This document shows, piece by piece, positions 26,095-34,275 of a DNA stretch of 64,000 nucleotides. A program made the translations under genes and the position numbers. The notes beneath the pieces are model-generated. The model made no database searches. It saw nothing but the letters and a program-made list of their open reading frames with translations, and was not told where the DNA came from. How positions within the stretch are numbered: the first letter of the stretch is position 1; each line of letters opens with the position of its first letter. The DNA lies in NCBI RefSeq assembly GCF_900090285.1, contig NZ_LT607754.1:4986001-5050000 (forward strand). The letters are read 5' to 3'. Source of the DNA: Micromonospora inositola. Lineage in GTDB: Bacteria > Actinomycetota > Actinomycetes > Mycobacteriales > Micromonosporaceae.

Positions 26095-27713
26095 GCCTCC
26101 CCTCGTACGCCAGCGGAATCTCCGACGCGCCGCTGCTCGGCGACACCATCGGCGCGAACCTGGCCCGCGCCGTCGAGGCGTACCCGGACCGGCAGGCCCT
26201 GGTGGACTGCCCGACCGGCCGGCGGTGGTCGTACGCCGAATTCGGCCGGGCGGTGGACGAGCTGGCGCGCGGCCTGCTCGCGGCCGGCGTGGCCAAGGGT
26301 GACCGGGTCGGCATCTGGGCGCCGAACTGCCCGGAGTGGGTGCTGGTCCAGTATGCGACGGCGGCGATCGGCGCGATCATGGTGAACATCAACCCGGCCT
26401 ACCGGCGGCACGAGCTGGAGTACGTGCTGAACCAGTCCGGGGTGAGCGTGCTGGTCTCCTGGCCGAGCTACCGGACCAGCGACTATCGCTCCATGATCGA
26501 CCAGGTCCGGCATGCCTGCCCGGGGTTGCGGCGGGTCGTCTACATCGGGGAGTCGAGCTGGGACGACCTGGTCGGTGGCGCGGTGGCGGTGCCGACGGCC
26601 CGACTGACCGAGCGGGCGGCGCAGCTGTCCTGCGACGACCCGATCAACATCCAGTACACCTCCGGCACCACCGGGTTCCCGAAGGGCGCGACGCTGTCGC
26701 ACCACAACATCCTCAACAACGGCTACTTCGTGGGCGAGCTGGTCCGCTACACCGAGCAGGACCGGATCTGCCTGCCGGTGCCGTTCTACCACTGCTTCGG
26801 CATGGTGATGGGGAACCTGGCGGCGACCAGCCACGGCGCCTGCATGATCATCCCGGCGCCGACCTTCGACCCGGCCGCGACGCTGCGCGCGGTCGCGGCC
26901 GAGCGGGCCACCTCGCTGTACGGGGTGCCGACCATGTTCATCGCCGAGCTGGGTCTGCCCGACTTCGCCAGCTACGACCTGTCCAGCCTGCGGACCGGGA
27001 TCATGGCGGGCTCACCCTGCCCGGTGGAGGTGATGAAGCGGGTCATCGCGGAGATGAACATGGCCGAGGTGTCCATCTGTTACGGCATGACCGAGACGTC
27101 GCCGGTCTCCACTCAGACCCGGCACGACGACGACCTGGACCGGCGTACCGCGACGGTGGGGCGGGTGATGCCGCACGTGGAGGTGAAGGTGGTCGACCCG
27201 GCGACCGGGGTGACCGTGCCCCGGGGCGAGCCGGGGGAGCTGTGCACCCGGGGGTACTCGGTAATGCTCGGCTACTGGCAGGAGGCGGAGAAGACCGCTG
27301 AGGCGATCGACCCGGCCCGCTGGATGCACACCGGCGACCTGGCGGTGATGCGCGAGGACGGCTACCTGACCATCGTCGGCCGGATCAAGGACATGATCAT
27401 CCGGGGCGGGGAGAACGTCTACCCGCGTGAGATCGAGGAGTTCCTCTACCGGCACCCGAAGATCGCCGACGTGCAGGTGGTCGGCGTCCCCGACGAGCGC
27501 TACGGCGAGGAGATCCTGGCCTGCGTGATCCTGCGCGACGGGCACGACACCCTGACCGTCGAGGAGGTCGCGGAGTTCTGCCGGGACCGGCTGGCCCACT
27601 ACAAGATCCCCCGGTACGTGCGGGTGCTGGACGCCTTCCCGATGACGGTCAGCGGGAAGGTCCGCAAGGTGGAGCTGCGCCGCGCCGGCCTGGGGGCGGC
27701 CGGCGAGGCCTGA
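26091..27713 (+). CDS. fatty-acid CoA ligase (FadD-like AMP-binding protein)
   Basis: A 540-residue ANL-superfamily ligase of the long/medium-chain fatty-acid type. Motifs: [98 protein letters not shown] and the C-terminal [13 protein letters not shown] with the catalytic Lys. The start ATG 26091 overlaps the previous stop and has GAGGAGG at about 26077-26083. Which acid each ligase prefers cannot be read from sequence. A hairpin follows. Confidence 0.92.
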   Translation: MSLPSYASGISDAPLLGDTIGANLARAVEAYPDRQALVDCPTGRRWSYAEFGRAVDELARGLLAAGVAKGDRVGIWAPNCPEWVLVQYATAAIGAIMVNINPAYRRHELEYVLNQSGVSVLVSWPSYRTSDYRSMIDQVRHACPGLRRVVYIGESSWDDLVGGAVAVPTARLTERAAQLSCDDPINIQYTSGTTGFPKGATLSHHNILNNGYFVGELVRYTEQDRICLPVPFYHCFGMVMGNLAATSHGACMIIPAPTFDPAATLRAVAAERATSLYGVPTMFIAELGLPDFASYDLSSLRTGIMAGSPCPVEVMKRVIAEMNMAEVSICYGMTETSPVSTQTRHDDDLDRRTATVGRVMPHVEVKVVDPATGVTVPRGEPGELCTRGYSVMLGYWQEAEKTAEAIDPARWMHTGDLAVMREDGYLTIVGRIKDMIIRGGENVYPREIEEFLYRHPKIADVQVVGVPDERYGEEILACVILRDGHDTLTVEEVAEFCRDRLAHYKIPRYVRVLDAFPMTVSGKVRKVELRRAGLGAAGEA

Positions 27714-27725
27714 CCCGCCCAGCCT

Positions 27726-27765
27726 CCCGCCCGGACCGCCCCACCCGCCGGCGGTTCCGGGCGGG
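27726..27765. terminator. hairpin after the CoA-ligase operon
   Basis: A 15-bp GC stem with a single-base bulge (CCCGCCCGGA-CCGCC / GGCGGTTCCGGGCGGG) around a 9-nt loop, 12 nt after the ligase stop and before the convergent DUF3618 gene. Confidence 0.6.
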
Positions 27766-27821
27766 GAGCGCGTCGACGCTGGACACCATCACGCTGATCC
27801 GCTCCGCGATCCCGGACCGGC

Positions 27822-28472
27822 TCAACGGCGTCGGATGTCGTCGGCGGCCTGATGCCCCTGCTCCTGCAATTGGTGGGTGGCCGACCGGCCCTGCTCGCGG
27901 ACGGCGGACGCGCCCTGGGCGGCAGTGGACCCCACCGACCGTGCGGCCTGCTGCGCGGGCTCGCGCAGGTTGTCCCGGAGCTGGTGACCGACCTCGCTGG
28001 CCTGCTCGCGCAGCCCGGCGGAGTGCTCGGTGACCATCCCGCGGGCCTGGCCGGCCCACTGCCGCTCCGGGCGGCTGGGCGGCATCAGCGAGGAGACCAG
28101 CAGCCCGGCGCCGAACGCGATCAGGCCGGCCGCGAGGGGGTTGCCCTGTGCCTGTTCCCGGGACTGTTGCCCCAGCGAACGGGCCTCCTCCCGCACCGAA
28201 CCGGCGGCGTGGGACATCCGCTCGCCGGCCTGGCTCCCCATCTGTCGCGCCGAGCCCGCGGTGTGGGACATCCGCTGGCCGGCGCTCTGTCCGTCCATCG
28301 GGGCGCCCATCACCTTCTCCTTGGCCCGCGCGAACGCCCCGCGGGCCTGCCCGACGCGCTCACCGGCGATCCGGCGCGGGTTGACCTTGTCGGTCAGCGC
28401 GTCGACGTCGCTGCTCAACTCGCTTCGGGTGTTCTCGATCTCTGACCGGATCCGGTTCGGATCATTGGACAT
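27822..28472 (-). CDS. DUF3618 domain stress-type membrane protein
   Basis: A 216-residue protein. The N-terminal DPNRIRSEIENTRSELSSDVDAL with TDKVNPRRIAGERV is the DUF3618 signature, predicted as an amphipathic helix pair. A Gln/Ser/Ala/Arg-rich helical middle (repeating GQRMSHTAGS and GERMSHAAGS) leads to one hydrophobic segment (AAGLIAFGAGLLVSSLM) and then an Ala/Gln-rich tail. It is the last of three same-strand genes for small membrane-associated proteins. Such sets in actinobacteria are often linked to envelope stress, but no direct function is known. Confidence 0.8.
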   Translation of the reverse strand: MSNDPNRIRSEIENTRSELSSDVDALTDKVNPRRIAGERVGQARGAFARAKEKVMGAPMDGQSAGQRMSHTAGSARQMGSQAGERMSHAAGSVREEARSLGQQSREQAQGNPLAAGLIAFGAGLLVSSLMPPSRPERQWAGQARGMVTEHSAGLREQASEVGHQLRDNLREPAQQAARSVGSTAAQGASAVREQGRSATHQLQEQGHQAADDIRRR

Positions 28473-28494
28473 GATCTGCTCCCTTCCGGGTCGT

Positions 28495-28890
28495 TCACCG
28501 GCCCCGCAGGGCGTTCGGCATCTCCCGTGCGGTCTGTTGGGTGCGCGGCAGCACCGTACGGAGCTGCCGCATCTTCGTCCGCCCCCTGGCCAGCAGGACG
28601 GCGGCGGCGACCGCCCACACGACCGCCACGATCAGCGCGGCCCAGCCCTGGTCCATCACGTTGGACAGACCCCACCACACCGCGTAGGACACGAACAGCA
28701 CGGCCAGGAAGCCGGCCAGTGCCGCCCCACCGAACATCCCGCCGGCCTTGCCGGCCTGGCTCGCCTCCTCCCGCAGCTCCGCCTTGGCCAGCTCGACCTC
28801 CTGACGGACCAGAGTGGAGAGGTCCCGGGTCACCTCGCCCAGCAGCTCGCCGACCGACGCCTGGGTCCGTTCCTTCTCGGGGGCGCTCAC
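28495..28890 (-). CDS. actinobacterial holin-X-like (phage holin superfamily III) membrane protein
   Basis: A 131-residue protein with an N-terminal amphipathic, acidic helix (SVGELLGEVTRDLSTLVRQEVELAKAEL) and two transmembrane helices (AALAGFLAVLFVSYAVWWG and WAALIVAVVWAVAAAVLL), ending in a basic tail. This is the pattern of the so-called actinobacterial holin-X family, which is chromosomal and not tied to phages. GTG start 28890 overlaps the upstream stop (GTGA), giving translational coupling to the preceding gene. Confidence 0.82.
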   Translation of the reverse strand: MSAPEKERTQASVGELLGEVTRDLSTLVRQEVELAKAELREEASQAGKAGGMFGGAALAGFLAVLFVSYAVWWGLSNVMDQGWAALIVAVVWAVAAAVLLARGRTKMRQLRTVLPRTQQTAREMPNALRGR

Positions 28891-29558
28891 GGTGCCACCC
28901 GGCCCGGTACGTCCGGCTCCGGGCGGCCGGCCGGTGACACGTTCTGCGCCCGGGCGGCCCCGGCGTAGGGCTGCTCGCCGGCGGAGGGCGCCTCGACCGC
29001 ACGCCGCTGCTGTTGCCCGCTCGGCGCCGGCGCGGGCTGGGGCGGCTGAGCGCCGGTCCCCGCGCCGTCGCCGGAGGCGGTCAGGTTTCGGGTGAGCCGA
29101 CCGAGCAGCAGGCCGGCCACCGCCGCGCCCGCGAGGAACGTGCCCGGGTGCTGCCGGGCGTACCCGCGCGCCTCGTTCAGCACGTCGCCCGGCTCGCGTT
29201 GGTCGAGCCACCCGGCCGCCCGCTGCGCGGCGTCCGCCGCCCGGCGGACCGCCTCCCCGGCCAGTCCGGAGTCGGCACCTCGATCGGCCATCGACCCCAG
29301 TTCCCGGCCCAGGTCACGCAGCCCATCGGCGGCCCGGTGCTGCTGCGTACGGGCTTGGTCCCGCAGCTGATCGCCTGCCTCCGCGGTCAGGTTCCGGGCC
29401 TGTTCCCGCGCCTGCGCGGTCACCTGGCCGCCCTGTTCGGCGGCGGCGTGGGCGACCTGACCGCCGGCCTGTGCAGCGTGCTGGCCGACCTGCGACGCCC
29501 CCCGCCGCGCCTGCTCCCCGGTGCCGCCCGGCGGCCGGCCCTGGTTGGTTGCCGTCAT
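28887..29558 (-). CDS. Ala/Gln-rich coiled-coil protein with one membrane segment
   Basis: A 223-residue protein beginning MTATNQGRPPGGTGEQ with long Ala/Gln/Arg repeats (QAGGQVAHAAAEQGGQV, AREQARNLTAEAGDQLRDQ) likely to form extended amphipathic helices, a short hydrophobic helix (GTFLAGAAVAGLLLGRL), then a Pro/Gln/Ala-rich tail. The architecture resembles YtxH/DUF3618-type stress proteins and LEA-like helices. Start ATG 29558 has a GAGGAGG site. It is the first gene of the three-gene unit that ends with DUF3618; exact function unknown. Confidence 0.72.
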   Translation of the reverse strand: MTATNQGRPPGGTGEQARRGASQVGQHAAQAGGQVAHAAAEQGGQVTAQAREQARNLTAEAGDQLRDQARTQQHRAADGLRDLGRELGSMADRGADSGLAGEAVRRAADAAQRAAGWLDQREPGDVLNEARGYARQHPGTFLAGAAVAGLLLGRLTRNLTASGDGAGTGAQPPQPAPAPSGQQQRRAVEAPSAGEQPYAGAARAQNVSPAGRPEPDVPGRVAP

Positions 29559-29885
29559 AGCCCGCTCCCTCCTCGGGTTCCCGGCCCACGACACGACCGG
29601 AACAGCAACCGCCTACCCGCCCGGCCACGTCACATTCCCCCCGGATGGGCGCCGGCGTTCCTGTTCGCCGCCGGCGGCCTCGGCGGCCGTCTCGCCCTCG
29701 GTCACGAGGAGGAGCAGGGATCCGGCCAGACTCGCCCGCCGCTATCCGCCGTCGGCGGGACGGGCCGACGACACTTTCGGTATCAGCCTTTCGGCTAGCC
29801 TTCCGGTGACCGTTAGTCTAGTCTCGGCTCCTACGGTCGGTGCCGCACACGCCAAGCGCTGCCGGGGAGTTCCGGAGGAGCCACC
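29559..29885. other. divergent promoter region of membrane-protein operon and sigma factor
   Basis: No gene in these 327 bases. On the minus strand GGGTAG at 29618-29613, 55 nt before the first operon gene, resembles a SigB/SigF-type -10 element, but no good GTTT -35 was found, so this is weak. On the plus side AT-richer sequence (GTTAGTCTAGTCTCGG, around 29813-29828) likely holds the sigma gene promoter. Confidence 0.35.
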
Positions 29886-30692
29886 ATGATCATCACCGAC
29901 CGACCGGCCTACGCTGGTCGCCCAAACCACGTCACCTCGCCGGACTCGCCCGCGACCCAGCTGCTCAACGCGATGGCCGCGCTGCCCGCCGACCACCCGT
30001 CCCGCCCTGCTCTCCGTGACCGGGCGGTCGAGGCGTGGCTGCCACTGGCCAATCACCTGGCCCGCCGCTACTGCGGGCGCGGCGAGCCCAGCGAGGACCT
30101 GGTGCAGACCGCCGCGATGGGGCTGATCAAGGCGATCGACAAGTTCGACCCGACGCGAGGTGTGGACTTCGCCGGTTACGCCATCCCGACCATCATCGGC
30201 GAGCTCAAGCGGCACTTCCGCGACCGCACCTGGGACATCCGCGTGCCGCGTCGCCTCCAGGAGCTGCGGCTGGCCATCTCCGACGCCAACAGCTCGCTGC
30301 TGCAGACCCTCGGCCGCTCACCGACGGTCGCCGACATCGCCGCCCACCTCAAGCTGACCGAGGAAGAGGTCCTGGAGGGCCTGGAGGGCGCCCGCGCCTA
30401 CAACGCGGTGTCGCTGTCCACCCCGATCGGCGATGGTGCCCGGGCGACCGAGCTCGGCGACACCCTCGGCGGCGAGGACGGCGAGTTCGCCCTCGCCGAC
30501 CTGCGAGTGGCCCTCGGCCCGGCGCTCGCTCTGCTGGACGAGCGCGAGCAGAAGATCGTCACCCTGCGCTTCTACGGCAACCTCACCCAGAGCGAGATCG
30601 CCGAGCAGATCGGCGTCTCGCAGATGCACATCTCCCGGCTGCTGGCCCGGGCGCTGACCAAGCTGCGCGCACAGTTGGCCGACGCCTACTGA
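29886..30692 (+). CDS. SigF/SigB-type alternative sigma factor
   Basis: A 268-residue sigma-70 family group 3 factor. Region 2 (PLANHLARRYCGRGEPSEDLVQTAAMGLIKAIDKFDP with FAGYAIPTIIGELKRHFRD) binds core enzyme and the -10 element. Region 3 (RRLQELRLAISDA...LGRSPTVADIAAHL) and region 4 (LDEREQKIVTLRFYGNLTQSEIAEQIGVSQMHISRLLARAL) follow. Related factors govern stress and sporulation genes and are usually held by anti-sigma factors, but no anti-sigma or anti-anti-sigma gene adjoins this one. GGAGGAG precedes the ATG. It is divergent from the membrane-protein operon, which may be under its control. Confidence 0.9.
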   Translation: MIITDRPAYAGRPNHVTSPDSPATQLLNAMAALPADHPSRPALRDRAVEAWLPLANHLARRYCGRGEPSEDLVQTAAMGLIKAIDKFDPTRGVDFAGYAIPTIIGELKRHFRDRTWDIRVPRRLQELRLAISDANSSLLQTLGRSPTVADIAAHLKLTEEEVLEGLEGARAYNAVSLSTPIGDGARATELGDTLGGEDGEFALADLRVALGPALALLDEREQKIVTLRFYGNLTQSEIAEQIGVSQMHISRLLARALTKLRAQLADAY

Positions 30693-30740
30693 CCGCAGCC
30701 GGGACGTCGGTGAGAGCCTCCCCTCGCTGAAGGAGTGCGG

Positions 30741-31043
30741 TCAGGCCCGCCAGAACTGGCGGGGTGCGTAGCCGTCGCGGCGCAGCCAGTGTTCGGTGTA
30801 GACGATCCGGTCGGCGGCCACCACGACCAGCGGCCCGGTCGGCGGTTCGTTCAGGGGGCGGGCTCGCTCCACGTGGTCGGACTGCCATCGGTAGGCGGGC
30901 CAGTGGTGGTCGAAGTCCGGGTCGTCCGGGCTGAGCACCCGCGCCCGCCCGAAGACCTGCGCACCCCGGCTGCTGGCCTGCCCGACCAGTGGCGCGAAGA
31001 CGCCCATGGGGGCCAGGGGTTGGTGACGGGCATGCGTGATCAT
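30741..31043 (-). pseudogene. PPOX-fold (pyridoxamine 5'-phosphate oxidase-like) protein, C-terminal remnant
   Basis: A 100-residue frame that matches only the C-terminal half of PPOX/flavin-binding-barrel proteins: GAQVFGRARVLSPDDPDFDHHWP and the terminal LRRDGYAPRQFWR are typical. The N-terminal beta barrel that binds flavin is missing, and sequence upstream of the ATG (31043) in this frame is unrelated. The frame may still be expressed as a short protein, but truncation is the simplest reading. Its 5' end adjoins the divergent SUFU-domain gene, whose promoter may have replaced the lost part. Confidence 0.6.
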
Positions 31044-31098
31044 GGCATGGGCTCCGGCCCGGCCGCCGTGACCGGCGGCGACGGCTAGGCTGCCCGGC

Positions 31099-31809
31099 AT
31101 GGGATCTTCGGACGGGGCAGGGCCTCGGGGGTCGGGAGTGCTGCGGCACGCCGCCCGGGAACGTGGCTGGGAGCCGGCCGTCCCCGGTGACCCGGACACC
31201 GCCGAGGCGATCGAGCGGCACATCGAGCGCCACTTCGGACCGATCGCGTTCGTCTGGCACGAGCTGGCCTCCGACCTCGTCCACGTCGACGTGCACGTGG
31301 TCGCACCCACCCCGGAACGCCCGTTCCACACCCTGGTGACCTCCGGCATGAGCGACCGACCGATGACGGTCCCGCCGGAGGCGGGCGTCAGCCCCTACGC
31401 CGAGCTGATGATGTGCCTGCCGGCCGACTGGCCGATGACCGCGGAGGCGTTCCGGGACGACAGCGCGTACTGGCCGATCCGGGTGCTGAAGACGGTCGCG
31501 CGGCTGCCGCACGAGTACGACACCTGGATCGGCGCGTGGCACTCGGTCCCGAACGGCGACCCGGCCCAGCCCTACGCGCCGGACACCCCGTTCGTCGGCG
31601 TCGTCGTCACCCCGATGCTCCGCTGCGCGCCGGAGGCGCGGACCGTCACCACCGACAGCGGCAAGGAGATCTCCCTGCTCGCCCTGGTGCCGCTGCACCC
31701 CGCCGAGGTGCGGCTGAAGCTCACCGAGGGCACGGAAGCGCTGTTGAACGCCTTCGACCGGGTGGCGGTGAGCGAACTGTTCGACCCAGCCCGACCGAGC
31801 GGCGGGTGA
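31099..31809 (+). CDS. suppressor-of-fused (SUFU) domain protein
   Basis: A 236-residue protein containing the bacterial SUFU domain: AIERHIERHFGPIAFVWHELASDLVHVDVHVV, FHTLVTSGMSDRPMTVP, YAELMMCLPADWPM, YWPIRVLKTVARLPHEY and LVPLHPAEVRLKLTEGTEALLNAF. Bacterial members occur near toxin or immunity genes but also alone, and the role here is unknown. A TAGGCT hexamer (31086-31091) lies 7 nt before the ATG without a ribosome site, suggesting a leaderless mRNA. A small hypothetical gene overlaps its stop (GTGA). Confidence 0.85.
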   Translation: MGSSDGAGPRGSGVLRHAARERGWEPAVPGDPDTAEAIERHIERHFGPIAFVWHELASDLVHVDVHVVAPTPERPFHTLVTSGMSDRPMTVPPEAGVSPYAELMMCLPADWPMTAEAFRDDSAYWPIRVLKTVARLPHEYDTWIGAWHSVPNGDPAQPYAPDTPFVGVVVTPMLRCAPEARTVTTDSGKEISLLALVPLHPAEVRLKLTEGTEALLNAFDRVAVSELFDPARPSGG

Positions 31810-32063
31810 CTCCGGCCGGGCGTGTGCGGGTGCTGACCCGGTTGGCCGAGCACCTGCGGGACCGGTCGGTGTCGCGTCGAGGTTCCCTGTCGGCCGAGGG
31901 CTACTACCGGGACTCCTTCGACCAGGACACCATTGTGGACTCGGTCCTGCGCCCGCTCGGGCCCGACGAGGACGGACGGTACCTGCCGGCCGCGTACGAC
32001 CACCGCCTCGACGAGCCCGTGCACGACCCGCTCGACCCGGTCGTGCTGAGCTGGACGGCGTAA
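31806..32063 (+). CDS. small hypothetical protein coupled to SUFU gene
   Basis: An 85-residue frame, GTG at 31806 overlapping the SUFU stop. It reads VTPAGRVRVLTRLAEHLRD, SVSRRGSLSAEGYYRDSF, LRPLGPDEDGRYLPAAYDHRLDEP, ending VVLSWTA. The mixed composition and G/C third positions look coding. No family recognised. Overlap with the preceding stop implies translational coupling and perhaps a shared function. Its stop almost touches the end of the convergent methyltransferase gene (32065). Confidence 0.65.
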   Translation: MTPAGRVRVLTRLAEHLRDRSVSRRGSLSAEGYYRDSFDQDTIVDSVLRPLGPDEDGRYLPAAYDHRLDEPVHDPLDPVVLSWTA

Positions 32064-32064
32064 G

Positions 32065-32892
32065 TCAGCCCCGGCGGCGGGCCTGGAGGGTGTACGTCTG
32101 CGCCAGCCGCCAGGGTCGGTCCGCGAGCCGCCACTCGCCGGCCGCGTCCCGGACCGTCGCCCCGGGCAGCGCGTCCCAGGGCGCGCTGTCGTGTTCGGCC
32201 AGCATGGTGAGGTCCAGCCCCGCGTCGAGCAGGGCGGTGACCACCTCGCCGAGCCCGTGGTTCCACGAGTGGCTCACGGTGTGCCGGAAGGTCTCCTCGG
32301 TCTGCACGTACGTCCCGGGCCCGTCCCACACCAGCGGCTCGGGCCGCTCGAAGTACGGGTGCGCGACGGCGAGGGTGCCGTCCGGTCGGGGGTCGTCGAG
32401 GGTGCCCAGCATCGGGTGCCCCTCGCGGAGGAAGAGCCGCCCGCCGGGCCGCAGCAGGTCGGCTACCACCCCCGCCCAGCGGCGGACGTCCGGCAGCCAG
32501 CACAGCGCGCCGATGCCGGTGTAGACCAGGTCGAAGCCGCCGCGACCCAGCACCTCCGGCGCGTCGTACACGTCCGCCTCGAGGAAGTCGACGGCCGCGC
32601 CGGTCCGGTCGGCCAGGGCGCGGGCCTGGGCCAGGGAGGCGCCGGAGAAGTCCAGGCCGGTCATCCGGGCGCCGAGCCGGTGCAGCGACACCGTGTCGGT
32701 GCCGATGTGGCACTGCAGGTGCACCCCGCGCAGCCCGGCGACGTCACCGAGCCGGGGCAGGTCGAATCGGACCACTTCACTGAGGTACCCGGGGTCGGCC
32801 AGGAAACGGTCCACCGCGTAGTCCGGCGAGGCGGCGTGGGCGGGGGCGCGCTCGTCCCAGTTGGCCCGGTTGATCGTGCGGTAGTCGGTCAC
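32065..32892 (-). CDS. class I SAM-dependent methyltransferase
   Basis: A 275-residue methyltransferase with a Rossmann fold. Motif I is degenerate (LRGVHLQCHIGTDTVSL, where other members have LxxGxG-type sequence) followed by the acidic motif II region (MTGLDFSGASLAQAR), motif III (VDFLEADVYDAPEVLG), motif IV (FDLVYTGIGALCWLPD) and LLRPGGRLFLREGHPM. The C-terminal part (FRHTVSHSWNHGLGEVVTAL) fits a family of small-molecule methyltransferases of unknown substrate. The GTG at 32892 (VTDYRTINRANWDERA) is preferred to upstream codons because the conserved block starts there. Confidence 0.85.
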   Translation of the reverse strand: MTDYRTINRANWDERAPAHAASPDYAVDRFLADPGYLSEVVRFDLPRLGDVAGLRGVHLQCHIGTDTVSLHRLGARMTGLDFSGASLAQARALADRTGAAVDFLEADVYDAPEVLGRGGFDLVYTGIGALCWLPDVRRWAGVVADLLRPGGRLFLREGHPMLGTLDDPRPDGTLAVAHPYFERPEPLVWDGPGTYVQTEETFRHTVSHSWNHGLGEVVTALLDAGLDLTMLAEHDSAPWDALPGATVRDAAGEWRLADRPWRLAQTYTLQARRRG

Positions 32893-32957
32893 CCGCCGAC
32901 CCTCGCACGGACCCGACGGCCGGCTCAACGGAGATTCGCCTGGTAGGTTCGCTCGCC

Positions 32958-34223
32958 GTGACGGGGACGGCGGGGGAACGGCTCGACGGGCGCTTCGCCC
33001 GGCTCTGGGCGGCCAGCACGATGTCGGCGCTGGGCAGCGGGATGGCGACCGTGGCGGCGCCGCTGTTCGTCGCGTCGCGGACCGACGATCCGCTGACCGT
33101 GTCGGCGGCCTCGGCGGTGGCGTGGCTGCCGTGGCTGCTGTTCGCGCTGCCCGGCGGCGTTCTGGTCGACCGGGTCGACCGGCGGCGGCTGATGGTCGTC
33201 ATCGACTGGGTACGCGTGGCCGCCCTGGCGGTGCTGACCGCCGCGATCGTCACCGGCCGGGCCGGGGTGGCCCTGCTCTACGCGGTGCTGTTCGTGGTCA
33301 ACGCCGGCGAGGTGGTGTTCCGGGCCGCCGGCCAGGCGATGCTGCCGGCGGTGGTGCCCCGGTCGAGGCTGGAACGGGCCAACGGCTGGCTGGGCGGCGG
33401 AACGACCCTGACGCAGGGCATGATCGCCGGCCCGCTCGGCGGGTTCCTCTTCGTGCTGGCGGCCAGCATCCCGTTCGGCGTCAACGCCGCCACGTACGCG
33501 CTCAGCGCGGTGCTCATCGGCCTGGTCGGCGGGTCGTACCGGGGCGCACCCGCGACGGGTGGCCGCCGCTCGGTGCGGGCGGAGGTCGCCGAGGGCTTCC
33601 GCTGGCTGCTGTCGCAGCGGCTGCTACGCACCATGACCTTCCTGATCGGGCTGCTCAACCTCACCCTCACCGCCGCCATCGCGGTGCTGGTGCTGCTCGC
33701 CACCCGGCGGCTGGGCCTCGGCTCGGTCGGCTACGGCGTGCTCTTCACCTGCATGGCGGTCGGTGGGCTGCTCGGCTCGGTGGTCGGCGACCGGCTGGTC
33801 GCCCGGATCACCGCCACCTGGACCATCCGGATCGGCCTGCTGATCGAGGCCGGTCTGCACCTGGCCCTGGCGGCGTCCCGCAGCGCGGTGGTGATCGCGG
33901 TCGCGCTGTTCGCGTTCGGGGTGCACGGCGCGCTGTGGAACATGGTGTCGAACTCGCTGCGCCAGCGGCTGACCCCGTCCGCGCTGCAGGGCCGGGTGGG
34001 CAGCACCACGCTCTTCATCGCCGCCGGCGGCAACTGCCTGGGCGCGCTGCTCGGCGGGGTGGTCGCCGCCCGGTTCGGGTTGACCGCGCCGTACTGGGTG
34101 GGATTCGTGGTGGCCGTCGCGGTGACCGCGGCGACCTGGCGGGTCTTCGACCGGGCGACGGTCGCCGCCGCGTACGCCGAGCCCGCGCCCGCGACGGACG
34201 ACCGCCCGGCGACCGTCGCCTAG
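32958..34223 (+). CDS. MFS transporter (enterobactin-exporter-like)
   Basis: A 421-residue major facilitator with about 12 helices. Motif A-like loop (GGVLVDRVDRRRLMVVID) between helices 2 and 3 and a second one in the C-half (LLGSVVGDRLVARI) are visible. The pattern of FARLWAASTMSALGSGMATVAAPLFVAS at the N-terminus matches the EntS-like/MFS_3 group of drug and siderophore exporters. Substrate unknown. GTG start 32958 has TAGGTT (32944-32949) 8 nt upstream and no ribosome site, so a leaderless mRNA is likely. Confidence 0.88.
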   Translation: MTGTAGERLDGRFARLWAASTMSALGSGMATVAAPLFVASRTDDPLTVSAASAVAWLPWLLFALPGGVLVDRVDRRRLMVVIDWVRVAALAVLTAAIVTGRAGVALLYAVLFVVNAGEVVFRAAGQAMLPAVVPRSRLERANGWLGGGTTLTQGMIAGPLGGFLFVLAASIPFGVNAATYALSAVLIGLVGGSYRGAPATGGRRSVRAEVAEGFRWLLSQRLLRTMTFLIGLLNLTLTAAIAVLVLLATRRLGLGSVGYGVLFTCMAVGGLLGSVVGDRLVARITATWTIRIGLLIEAGLHLALAASRSAVVIAVALFAFGVHGALWNMVSNSLRQRLTPSALQGRVGSTTLFIAAGGNCLGALLGGVVAARFGLTAPYWVGFVVAVAVTAATWRVFDRATVAAAYAEPAPATDDRPATVA

Positions 34224-34275
34224 CGTGGGGCCGACCGAAGGAGGACGCCCTCGGGCGTTCCCGTACTGACCCCGG

